Assembly (NCBI GenBank): GCA_902806595.1 | Contig: CADCXC010000011.1 | Location: 1,922,001-1,986,000 of the forward strand | DNA from: Pyrenopolyporus hunteri | Taxonomy: Eukaryota; Ascomycota; Sordariomycetes; Xylariales; Hypoxylaceae | Length of the DNA stretch: 64,000 bases | Reading direction: 5' to 3' | Shown: piece after piece, positions 38,901-49,421 of the stretch | How positions within the stretch are numbered: position 1 is the first letter of the stretch | Layout: each line of letters begins with the position of its first letter | Notes under the pieces: generated by a model | What the model was told of the DNA's origin: nothing | Databases searched by the model: none | The model's input: only the letters and a program-made list of their open reading frames with translations | Program-made: the position numbers and the translations under genes

Positions 38901-41739
38901 TCCTTATTATATATTTAAATTAATAATTTATAAAAAGTTAAGTATTTTAAATCTATTTATTTTAATTAATATATATTAAAGGTATTTTTTTTATAAAAGG
39001 TAAGTAATTTAATCTTTTAATAATAATTTTAACTTATGTTTTAAGACATTTAATTATCGATATATATAAGTTAAAGTAATTTAATTTTAAATCTTTAAAT
39101 TAAAATTACGTTAAAATCCCGTAATAAATTTAAATAATATCCGTAAAAAACATTTTTTTTTATATTATATATAGGTTTTATTATTACGAGTTTAAGTGAA
39201 TATAATTTCGTAATTAAACGAGTAATTTATAAATAATTTCGTGTAATTAACCATCGAATTTTTTTTAATTTTTTATCGATATAAATCGCATTATTTTATA
39301 TTATTTATATTAATTAATGTTACGAAAAACTTTATATTTTAATTTATAATTTTTTATTATAATTATTTTTTTCGTTTACTTTCGTTTTTTTTTAATGGTC
39401 GTATATTTAGGTTAATAAAATTAATATATTACGACTTAAGGTAAATTTAAAATCATATAAAAATTTAATCGTTAATTAATATTTAAATGATAAGATTTTA
39501 TAAATATAAATTTTTTATAAATTTCGAAATAAATATAATTTTAAAGTTAACTATCGAATATTTTAACGATATTTATTCGAATAAAATATTTATTAAAAGG
39601 AGTATAATATCGATAATATTAAAGTAAAAATATTTCGACTTTTTTAAATAAAATTATTATATTTTCGAATTATCGAATATTTAAAAAAAAAACGACTTAA
39701 AATTAATATGTTATTACGATTTTTCGAACGAAAATTGCAATAATAGGGGTATTTTCGTTACGAATAAATTATTTATATTAAAAAATTCGTAAAATATATA
39801 CGTAAATTTATATATTATCGAAATATATACGATAAAAAAATCCTAAATCATTTATAACGTATTTAAAATATTAAAATTAATTTATCGTTTTTAATTCGAA
39901 TTCGCTTTAAAAATAATATAATTCGAAAAATTAACGACTTAAACGAGTAATAATATATTAAAAACTAATTATACGAATTTTTTAATAATTATTAATAAAT
40001 ATCGAATTTATTCGAAAATTTAAATAAAAATTAAATTTAAAAGATTATTTAAAGGCATTTAAAATTAAACATTATTTATAATTTAATTTATAATATTTAT
40101 AAGAAATAATATTTAAAAGCCGTACGATAACGTTTCGAAAAAAAACGATTTAAAAAAACGATAAAAAAGTAAATATTTATAATTTCGAACCTTAATTATA
40201 TATAATTTATAAATAAATATTAAAAGCTTCGCTTCGTTAAATTTAAGATTTATATTAATATTAATATATATTTTCGTATAATATTATGGTGTAACGTTAA
40301 TAAATTTATTTTTTTATTCGTAAACGTATTAAATTAATATTTTTTTTTTATAATTAAACTAAGGTTTCGATTATAATTAATTTAAATAAATTACGACATT
40401 AAAACATTTTTTATAATATTCGTATAATTTATGTTAATTATATATAATAAACTAAAAATAATTATAATTAATTCGAATAAAAACGAAATAATTTAATAAT
40501 AAAATTATCGAATTTTCGAATTTTATAAATAAAGTTTTAATAAATAAAATAAAAAAATCGAATAATAATAAATATAATTACTTAAAAACGTAATAAAATA
40601 TTAAATTATAAATTTTTATAAAATATTTTAATAATTTTAATACGAAAATTAATTTAATATTTATAAATATATTTTAAATTTTTAATAAATAATAATATAT
40701 TCGATTATAATAATATCGTTAATTAAATAACGTTTTATATTATTTACGGCGATATTTTAAAACGAAAATGTATTAAATTTATCGAATAATAAAATAATTA
40801 CTATATTATATTTATATCGAAAAAAAATTATTAAAAAATTAATTATATTTATTATATATAATTTAACGTAAACGGCGATATAATTAACTTTACCATAAAT
40901 ATAATTAATGAAATAAATTTTAATTTAATGTAATTAATATAAAAATTATAAAAACCGTTAAAAAAATATAATTTCGATAATTTTTTAACTTCGAAAATAT
41001 AATAACTTTATAATAAATAACTTATACGATATTTTTTAAATTTTATTTAATATAATCTATTAAATTTATATAAAAAAAATTATTATACTTTAAAGGATTA
41101 TTTAAAATATTATATTATTAAAGGTAAATAATTACTATTAACATTAAACGAAATGTTTTATAAAAAAATAACTTAATATCGAAACGAATTAAATAAAATT
41201 AAATATAATTCGAATTAATTATAATAAAATATTAATAAATTAAAAATTATTTGATAGAAGGTATAATTATACGGGGATAAATATGCGCCGTAATTTAAAA
41301 TAAATGTATATAATATTTAAAATAATCGATTTTTATTAAAATTTTTTTTTATCGAATTATTAACATTTATAAATAATTATTATTTTATTTTACCTTAATT
41401 TAATAAAAAAAATAAAGGATAAATAAGTTATAATTTATAAATATTTTTTTTTTATTATTAATCGTTTAATTTTATTAAATAATCGCGGTTTTTTAAACCG
41501 TGATTTTATATATACGTAATAAACGACGAAATCGTTTTACATTTTATTATCGGTTAATAAATAACGTTAAATAATCGTATAATACCGTAATAAATATTTA
41601 TAATAAACCGTAAAATTAATTAAATGATATTTAATATATAAATTATTTTCGAAAATTATTTAAAAGGTAAATTATTATAAAACGTTATTTAACGTTAAAG
41701 TTATTTATAAAAATAAAAATAAACGAAGTAAAATTTAAA

Positions 41740-41900
41740 TATATTATATATATTCATTAATACGATATATAATATTAAAAATTAAAATAAAATTTTATTA
41801 ATATTATAAAAAAGAAAAAAAAAAAAATATATAAAAACGTTAATAGCGGCGAAATTACTCGAAGTTTCGATGTCGATTATTTAATAAAAATAAATTATCG
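41740..41900 (+). repeat. RIP-degraded dispersed repeat, copy E
   Basis: Shares with copy B the words AATACGATATATAATATTAA, AAATTTTATTAATATTATAA, an A-rich tract, and CGAAGTTTCGATGTCGATTA followed by TTTAATAA. A further partial match (AACCGTGATTTTATATA with GACGAAATCG) lies about 300 bp upstream at 41480-41545. Confidence 0.5.
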
Positions 41901-44900
41901 TATTAAATCGTAACATATATTAAAAAACTATTATAATTATCGTTATTATATTTATTTTTTCTATTAATATTATATTAATATTATTTTATATATTTAAAAA
42001 AAATAATTTATTTCGAATTTATATTATAAACGTTTAATTTAACGTTATTTTTATTATTTATATTATTATATATACCATTATTTAAAGCGTTATTAACCGA
42101 TTTAAATAATCGAAACACTTTATTTTTAACCGTAAAACGACCCCTTTTAAACTTATTATTACTATCGTTAAATAAATTATTATTTTTATCGTTTTAATAT
42201 ATTATAATCCTTTTATTAATAGAATAATATTAATATAATTTATTTTCGTAATCGTTAAAATCGTCGTCGTTATTATTATCGTAAATTTAAAAACGAAAAC
42301 GTTTATTCGAAATGGATGGTTTATTTCTAAGTAGTTAAAATATTTATAAAATAAACGATATCGTTATACTTTTAAAAGATATCGTAGTATTATTATTAAT
42401 AATATTTTCGAAAACGAAAAAAATAAATCGATTTGTTTTCGAAATTTTAAAAAATCGCATAATTATATTATCGAAAATTGTTTACGTAAACTAAGCGAAT
42501 AAATATTTAAAATTCACCCTATAAAATTAATAGAATTTTTTATTATAAAATAAAATCTTTTATTCGTATAACGATCGAAATAAATAAAATATATAAAAAA
42601 TTAACACGTAATTATTATTTTTTAATTTAAATATTAATATAAGTTTTTTTCGATTAAATATTTTATAAACGTCGATATATAAAAGGAAAATATTTTTAAT
42701 ATTATTTATAAATAGAAGGGTTTTTTAACCGTAAATATCTATCTTATTATAAAAAAATTAAAATTTTTACTTTTTAAAAATTATATAAATTTATTTATAA
42801 TCGTAATATAATTACGTAATTCGATAATATTTATTATAAAATATCGTATATTTTTATCTTTTAATTTTTAAATATTTAATTTTATCGTTAAAAACGTATA
42901 AAATATTAAAATTACGTTAAAATAAAAATAAATTATTATAAAAAAATAATTAATAATCGAAATTAAAAATTATAAAATAAAGTGTTTAATAATTAATTAA
43001 TATTAAATTAAATAATTTAATTATAATATATTTATAAAATTTTTAAAAAATCGAAAAACGTAAAATTAATATTTTTCGTTACGTAAAATATTATTAATCG
43101 ATCGTATAAATCGTAAATCATTAAATTAATTAAAAAAATTAAAATAAAAACGATTCGCATCGTTTTTAATAATTTAAATATTATCGATTAAAATATAATA
43201 AACGTAATAATTTAAATTATAATTAATATCGTTATTATTTAACGTAAGAAATTTTAAAAACGGTTAATATATTTTAAAATAACCGGGATAATAAATAAAA
43301 ATAAATATTATTTCGAATAATTTAAATTATATAAACGATTAAATTATTAAGGTTAACGAAATTTAAAATTTTATATTAATATACGATAAAAAAAAAAAAA
43401 AATATTTATATAAATAATGCGTAAAAACGTTATTTAAATATTTAACGAAATTAATATCGAGGCGTAAACTATATACATTTTTTCGTAAGTTATTTATAAG
43501 TTATACATTTATATTTTTTTTATATATTCGCGTTATATAAATCGTAAACATTAAATAACATTTTTATTTTTATATTTTTAATTTTATTTTTTTATTAATA
43601 ACGTTAAATTATAATAAAAAATTAATATTATAAACTATTAAATTTTTTTCGTTAAATTCGAAAATTTCGTATATTTTTAATATAACGCTTCGATATTTTA
43701 AACCATTTAAAATTTTATTATATAAAAGTAATAAATATTTTTTTCGAACTTTTAATATTTATTATTTAAAATATTTTATTAATTTTTACTTATTATTTAA
43801 TTTACATATATTTGATAATAAAGGATTATATTATATAATAATATATTACACATATTATATCGTCGCTAAAAATATTTAATATAAAAATAAAAAAAAAATA
43901 ATCGTAAAAATAAAAACGATAATAATTTTTTTTTTTCGACGTTTGTGTTATTTAATCGTAACTTTCGTATAAAAGTATCCGACGATAATATCTTTTTAAT
44001 TTTAAATAATAATAAACGATATTATTTTTATATATTTAAACGATTAAATAATAAATTATATTTTTATAAATTATAATATAATTAAAATTAATTAATAATT
44101 TTATTTATAAGTTAAAAATATTTTATCGTTTTAAATTTCGAAAAATAGATATTTTTTAAAAGTAAAATAAAATTTATTTTATAATCGTAACGTATATTAT
44201 AAATCGAAATATCTTATCGATTAAATATAAATAATTATTTTATTTCGAATATTACTTTTACATTTAATTACGTTATAAATAACTAAAAATTTTTATTTAT
44301 ATTTTCGATTATTATTTTAATTTATAAAATTTATATTAAATTTTATCGTATTATTAAAAATATAATTAAATTTAACTACATTTATATAATTTCGTTTAAT
44401 ATTAAAAAATAATTTATGATAAATAATATACGAAAATACGTAAAAAATATAATTATAATTAAAAAAAATAATATTTTACACGGAATTTATAATTTTATTT
44501 TATTTCGTTACGATATCTATCGATTTTTTAATTATAATAACCTATTTTTAGTTTTAAAATCGAAACCTAAAATAAAAAATATATTTAAATTACGAATATA
44601 TATATTACGTTACCTTAATAAAACGTATAATACCGTTTTATAAATAATAAATTAATATAATAATATATATTATTTTTTTTTTAATACGTTTTTATAAAAT
44701 ATTTTTTTATTTAATTCGTTTAATTTTTATTTTTTAACGTTACGTTATTATTTTTTCGTAACGTTAAAAACGTTAAATTTTTTATTTTTTTATCGAAATT
44801 TATTAATAAATATAAACGAAGTTTTATATAAAAAAATATAAAAGATAAATTTTTTAAATTATAAGTTAAATTTTTTATTACGTTATAAAATAACGAAAAA

Positions 44901-45810
44901 TATTTTCGAATTATATTCGAAAAAAATATTAATTATAAAAATTTAAATTATACGAAATAAATTAATAATAACGTACGTTTCGTTAATTCGTTTAACATTA
45001 AATTTTATAAATTTTATTAAAATAATTTATATAATTTATATATTTTAAAAAATAATAATAAAAATATTTTAATTAATTTATTATTTAAACGATTTCGATT
45101 CGTATAATATATTAACTAATTAAACGACGATATTAACGAAAATATTCGAAAAAATTTAAAATTAAAATTATTTTTATTTATTTTTAATATAAAAAATAAT
45201 AATTAAAGTATTATAAAATAAAAAATTACGAAAATAAATATTTATAGAATTAATTTAAATTTCGATATTTTTTATATCGAAAATAAACTTTTATTTTTAT
45301 AACGAAAATAAATTTATTTTTAAACGTAATAATTAAAATAATTAAGTAAAAAATAATTAATAAATTTATTTCGTAAATTTATTAATTTATTTTTTAATTA
45401 ACTTTATTTTTTTAAATATTTTTTATTTTTTAATTACGAATATTTATATTTTTTTTTTTATAATTTTATATTTATTTTTAATTAAAATATATTTACTTTA
45501 TTTTTTAAACGCGTATAGGTATAAAATATAACGTATAATATAAAAAGTTATTTTTATATTTAACTTTTATTATTATATTATTTTATGAATTATTTATCGT
45601 CGTAAAAATTTATATATATATAATTATATATTTAATAAATTTAAAATTATTTATTTTAATTAACGGTAAATTATTTAATTAAATTTATTAATTTATTAAT
45701 TTATTATAATAATTTTATTATAAAATAATATATTAAATACCTTAAAATGCCCTGTAATTATAATAAATTTAACGTTTAAAAATACAATATAACGTATAGT
45801 GCGGGCCTAT

Positions 45811-45857
45811 TATGTAATCAAACTATGAGACTATGAGTTTTAGCGGTTTGGCGGTTT
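45811..45857 (-). repeat. right terminal inverted repeat
   Basis: Reverse complement begins AAACCGCCAAACCGC and continues 47 bp into the block. This copy keeps more C residues in CpA than the left copy, so it appears less mutated. Confidence 0.8.
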
Positions 45858-45861
45858 AGGT

Positions 45862-45867
45862 CAAATG
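45862..45867. repeat. candidate target-site duplication, right copy (CAAATG)
   Basis: Same hexamer and same 4-bp offset from the inverted repeat as on the left (spacers CCTG and AGGT). Confidence 0.4.
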
Positions 45868-46335
45868 GCCCACCGTCCCAACGGTTAGGTAGGTACCTAC
45901 GTACCGTCGCACTTACTCAGACCAGGCACTATCTATACAGGGTCAGGGTACCCTAAAATGCCTAAGCTCGCGCTGTAACGCTAGGGCTACAGCAACTGGA
46001 ATTGAGGCTATCGGGTTGAGACAGCACCCGACTCGAGCCGCTGCACAATGGAGAACTTAGGCACACCTTACCCAAGGCGTCCAGTGATGATGGAAGTGTT
46101 TTGAGGCCAACGAACATTTGACATGATCAAATACATGCACCTATTATTTTCCTAGGCCCACATAAAAGCGTTATCTGGTATAATTATGGTGGGACATATC
46201 TTGTAGGTATAATGTGATTGGGTGCCCGGTATCTGGTACCTATTACCTACTATACGGTGTATTCAATTTCTTAAATAGTATCTCTTCCAACCTTTCTGCA
46301 TTACCCTTATAAATGAATTCCTCGAAAGATACCGC
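45868..46335. other. intergenic flank, no gene seen
   Basis: Ordinary-composition DNA and the 5' flank of the phosphatase gene. TAGGTAGGTACCTACGTACC lies at about 45886-45905. Confidence 0.45.
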
Positions 46336-47580
46336 ATGAAGACTAAGAAAGACGGAAGGAAAAACTTCACTACTAAGCTTCTGATCTTTTCATCTCTCTT
46401 GATCGTGATTCTGGCTATCTTCCTGTCTCGAGCCCTGCCCCGCCTTACCTCGCTGTCCTTGCACCTCACACCCGGCATTCGCCAGCAAATCTTTAACCCT
46501 GCCGCACCCAATAGTACCATGTCGTCATACGCCAAGGAGCTCGAGGTGGCCCAGCTGGCCGTCCAGCGCGCCTCCATCCTGACCAAGAGAGTTTTCCATG
46601 AGAAGGCCAAGGGCACCGTCTCCAAGGACGACAAGTCTCCGGTCACTATCGGCGACTTCGGCGCCCAGGCTCTCATCATTAGTGCCCTTAAGGCTAACTT
46701 CCCTGACGATGAGATCGTTGCCGAGGAGGAGGCAGATCAGTTGCGCAAGGATGCCAACTTGAGACAGACGATCTGGGACTTGGTTGGGACCACCCAGCTC
46801 TCCGACCCCGAGGCTGAGAGCCTGCTCGGTGGGGCTATCGAGGACGAGGAGGCCATGCTCACGTTCATCGACTACGGGAATAGCCAGGGTGGTGCCAAGG
46901 GTCGGATATGGGCTATTGACCCCATCGACGGGACCAAGGGTTTTCTACGCGGCGGCCAGTATGCCGTGTGCCTAGCTCTGATGGTGGACGGAGATGTCAA
47001 AGTCGGAGTTCTGGGGTGTCCCAATCTTCCGATTGACGATAGTGCTCCGCTGACGGGAGGCATGGAGTCCGGCCAGACGGACGAGGGCAGGGGGGTGTTA
47101 TTCTCCGCCGTGTTGGGCCAGGGAGCTACTAGCCGCCCGTTGACTACTGGTTCTCTAGCCCCGGAGAAGAGCATATCTATGAAGGAAATCACCGATATTA
47201 CGGCCGCGACGTTCTGCGAGAGCGTTGAGGCCGGCCATTCGTCGCACGGAGACCAGGCGGAAATCGCGAAGCTGCTCGGTATCACGAATCCTAGTGTGCG
47301 GATGGATTCTCAGGCCAAATACGCCTCTATCGCACGAGGCGCTGGGGACATCTACTTGCGATTGCCTGTTAGTGCAACGTACCAGGAGAAGATTTGGGAC
47401 CACGCCGCCGGTGACCTCATCGTTCGGGAAGCTGGCGGTGCCGTAACAGACATCCAAGGCAATCGACTGGACTTCAGTGTCGGACGAACGCTAAAGAACA
47501 ATAAGGGCGTCATCGCCGCGCCCGCCGCCGCGCACCCTCAGGTTTTGAAGGCAGTGCAGGAGGTACTCGCTAAGAAGTAG
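46336..47580 (+). CDS. MET22: 3'(2'),5'-bisphosphate nucleotidase (MET22/HAL2 family)
   Basis: A single exon; 414 residues from ATG 46336, or 353 from the family-typical start ATG 46519 (MSSYAKELEVAQLAVQRAS). Lithium-sensitive phosphatase motifs are present: SPVTIGDFGAQ, EEEAD for metal binding, DPIDGTKGF with the metal-ligand Asp at residue 195, and WDHAAGDLIVREAGG near the C-terminus. The family hydrolyses 3'-phosphoadenosine 5'-phosphate to AMP, relieving its toxicity in sulfate assimilation and salt stress. The 61-residue N-terminal extension contains a strong hydrophobic helix after basic residues (KLLIFSSLLIVILAIFL), so the long form could be membrane anchored or organelle targeted and the short form cytosolic. 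Which start is used cannot be decided here. The gene converges on the uL6m gene with 115 bp between coding ends. Confidence 0.92.
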   Translation: MKTKKDGRKNFTTKLLIFSSLLIVILAIFLSRALPRLTSLSLHLTPGIRQQIFNPAAPNSTMSSYAKELEVAQLAVQRASILTKRVFHEKAKGTVSKDDKSPVTIGDFGAQALIISALKANFPDDEIVAEEEADQLRKDANLRQTIWDLVGTTQLSDPEAESLLGGAIEDEEAMLTFIDYGNSQGGAKGRIWAIDPIDGTKGFLRGGQYAVCLALMVDGDVKVGVLGCPNLPIDDSAPLTGGMESGQTDEGRGVLFSAVLGQGATSRPLTTGSLAPEKSISMKEITDITAATFCESVEAGHSSHGDQAEIAKLLGITNPSVRMDSQAKYASIARGAGDIYLRLPVSATYQEKIWDHAAGDLIVREAGGAVTDIQGNRLDFSVGRTLKNNKGVIAAPAAAHPQVLKAVQEVLAKK

Positions 47581-47695
47581 AATGTTGTATGTCACAAAAA
47601 TATAGAAGTACATATTTCTCTTGATCGGGTATCTGCCGTCGTATAGTACATAGATACACGTCCGAAATAAGGACAATCCAGTTCTCCCAAGTTGT

Positions 47696-48540
47696 CTATT
47701 TGATCTTCTTCTGCTTGAGCTTGATTGTCTCGTCGTTGACAAAGATACCCTTCCCCTTGTACGGCTCCGGCTTTCTCCATTTCCGTATGTTGGCTGCGAA
47801 GGACATGACTTCTTCTCTGTTGATGCCTTCGAGCAGGATCCTGGTCGGTTGCGGCGTGCTAGCCTTCATACCGAAGGGAATCGGTTCCTCTACCGGATGT
47901 GTGAAGCCGAGCTTCAAGCACACGAACTTCTGACCTGGATACTGCGCCTTTTTCGGCCGCTCCTCTATAGTTGCCCTGTAACCTACGCCAACCAATCGTA
48001 GAATGGCGGTATGTCCTTCCGATACGCCAATTATGTGTCGGTTGAGGTATGCCCATGTGGTTCCTAGTTCATTTTATATTAGTCCGGCCCTCGAGGGAAT
48101 CACGGGGGCTCTGCCGTCGTAGCAGCGGCCGCGGGGATGCTGCACATACCCCACATCTCCTTCTGCTGCTTGGCCTGGGTATCTTCGATGCTGAGCACCG
48201 CCCTCCTCGAAGCCTCGTCATGGTTAATGGTGAGATAATGAGGGATCTCCAGGTCGAGCTTTCCCAGAGGCCCTGATATGGTGACCGTTCGCTTCGGTAC
48301 CCTCAGGTAGGTGGTGGGATCCTTCTTGACCCTGGGCTCGCCAATGGCCAGCTCGACGCCCGGCGGTATCGATATAGGTGTTCGGCCGAGCTTCGAGGAT
48401 CTGCTCGGCGTATTCGAGAACTGGCGTCGTGGTGCCGCAGTGTGGAAGGCGGGTACGAGGAAAGCTGGGAGCGTGACGGCGGCGCCGGCACCCGAAAGGG
48501 TTCTTTCGAGCGCCTTTCCCCTACTCGGCGCCAGCATCAT
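47696..48540 (-). CDS. MRPL6: mitochondrial large-subunit ribosomal protein uL6m (MRPL6)
   Basis: Exons are 48540-48150 and 48063-47696 (252 residues). The 86-nt intron has GTATGT, an ACTAAT branch point and CTAG, and joins KEMWG to TTWAYLNRHI in frame. The first 45 residues are basic and Ser/Ala-rich with RRQFSNTPSRSS, a typical mitochondrial presequence. The uL6 fold follows: ISIPPGVEL, TVTISGPLGKLDLEIP, then VGVGYRA, LKLGFTHPVEEPIP and RKWRKPEPYKGKGI, the conserved C-terminal uL6 motif. It is a structural protein of the 54S mitoribosomal subunit. Start could be M1 or M2 of the MM pair. Confidence 0.93.
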
Positions 48541-49421
48541 GGTAGTTTAGGGTTCACCGCTGCGAAGTCAACCCGTCAATTGACTGAAGAAATTGAAAGC
48601 GCTAGAGTTACGAGTGCAAAGCTCGATGCGCGCGATGCTTGGCAATCCCGGGAGAAAATCGGGGTCGAAACCTGTGAGGATTACGTAACATTGGGCCCCA
48701 CATGCCCTCCGTTTGCAATATTACATAAGACAACGGCTAGCCCCCTGTATGTATGAGGTACCTATCTTCCCTCTACCGCGACTTCCTACGCAACTCCTTA
48801 CCAGACGCAACTGACTCTATACTACAAGTATGCACTTGTATAGGAGGTAGGTGCAATATATCATCCATCTGGAAGGTAGGTACTATGGGTGGGTGGATAT
48901 CGAGTAGCTCTCCTTCTTCAGGACTTCAGTGCACCTAACCAATTCCACCAAAAACGAAGTGGCGGAATTTTTAAAAAATCTCGAGAACTCCAGACAACAC
49001 CTACGACCTCTTAGATATTTCATAATCTCCAGTTCAAAATTCCTTCATGGGACGCCATTCGACCCCCTAACCTTCGTAGCGATAATGAAACTACATTAAC
49101 CGAACAATTCTCCATCCAGCTTCAAATAAGGCCTTACCTGAGGATATTCGAGCGATAAGATCCCTCCTAAAGGGCCGGGTCCAACAGTCCAAGAGGTATT
49201 TCATTCACATACGTAGAACACTCCATCACGTTTATATTCTCTTACCAGTCCCTCGTGGCCCGCCTTTCCCCGTGTTCATGCATATGCAAGAGCTATAGCC
49301 TCCAAATTTATGGTCTGTCCTACGTTTCGGCCGCCTATTTAATACGGTTCAGCTGTCCCATTGGTCCTTAAGCTTTCTTTCCTTTACCAACTTCCTCAGC
49401 GAGGAAAAATAAATAGGCGCA
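48541..49421. other. intergenic region between divergent genes, no gene seen
   Basis: Holds the 5' flanks of uL6m (minus) and the KAR5-like gene (plus). TATTTAATACGG at about 49336 is a possible TATA element for the latter. No coding frame is supported. Confidence 0.45.

Larger units (their letters stand above)
17657..45861. mobile_element. 28.2-kb RIP-degraded AT-rich block with terminal inverted repeats
   Basis: Composition changes abruptly at both edges. The interior is overwhelmingly A+T, and residual C and G occur almost entirely as CpG. This is what saturated CpA, CpT and CpC to T mutation on both strands would leave, as in RIP of repeated DNA in filamentous ascomycetes. Stop codons are dense in all frames and no protein motif survives. 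The two edges carry a 47-bp inverted repeat and a possible duplicated CAAATG outside it, so the block may be one very large dead element or an element with many nested insertions. Internal degraded repeats support nesting. I see no trace of a captain recombinase, transposase or reverse transcriptase, so no element class is assigned. Confidence 0.65.

Noticed and set aside
44416..44643. 75-codon open frame in the AT-rich block
   Set aside because: Lys/Ile/Asn-rich, no family feature, surrounded by degenerate DNA.
17657..45861. Interpretation of the block as a Starship-type giant element
   Set aside because: The size and terminal repeats would allow it, but no DUF3435 captain or cargo gene is readable and the whole interior is degraded. 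Kept only as an unclassified bounded block.
17657..45861. Interpretation of the AT-rich block as mitochondrial DNA or a centromere
   Set aside because: No mitochondrial gene motif or tRNA/rRNA was seen, and a defined inverted-repeat edge argues for an insertion. A centromere cannot be excluded without CENP-A data, but nothing in the sequence specifically supports it.
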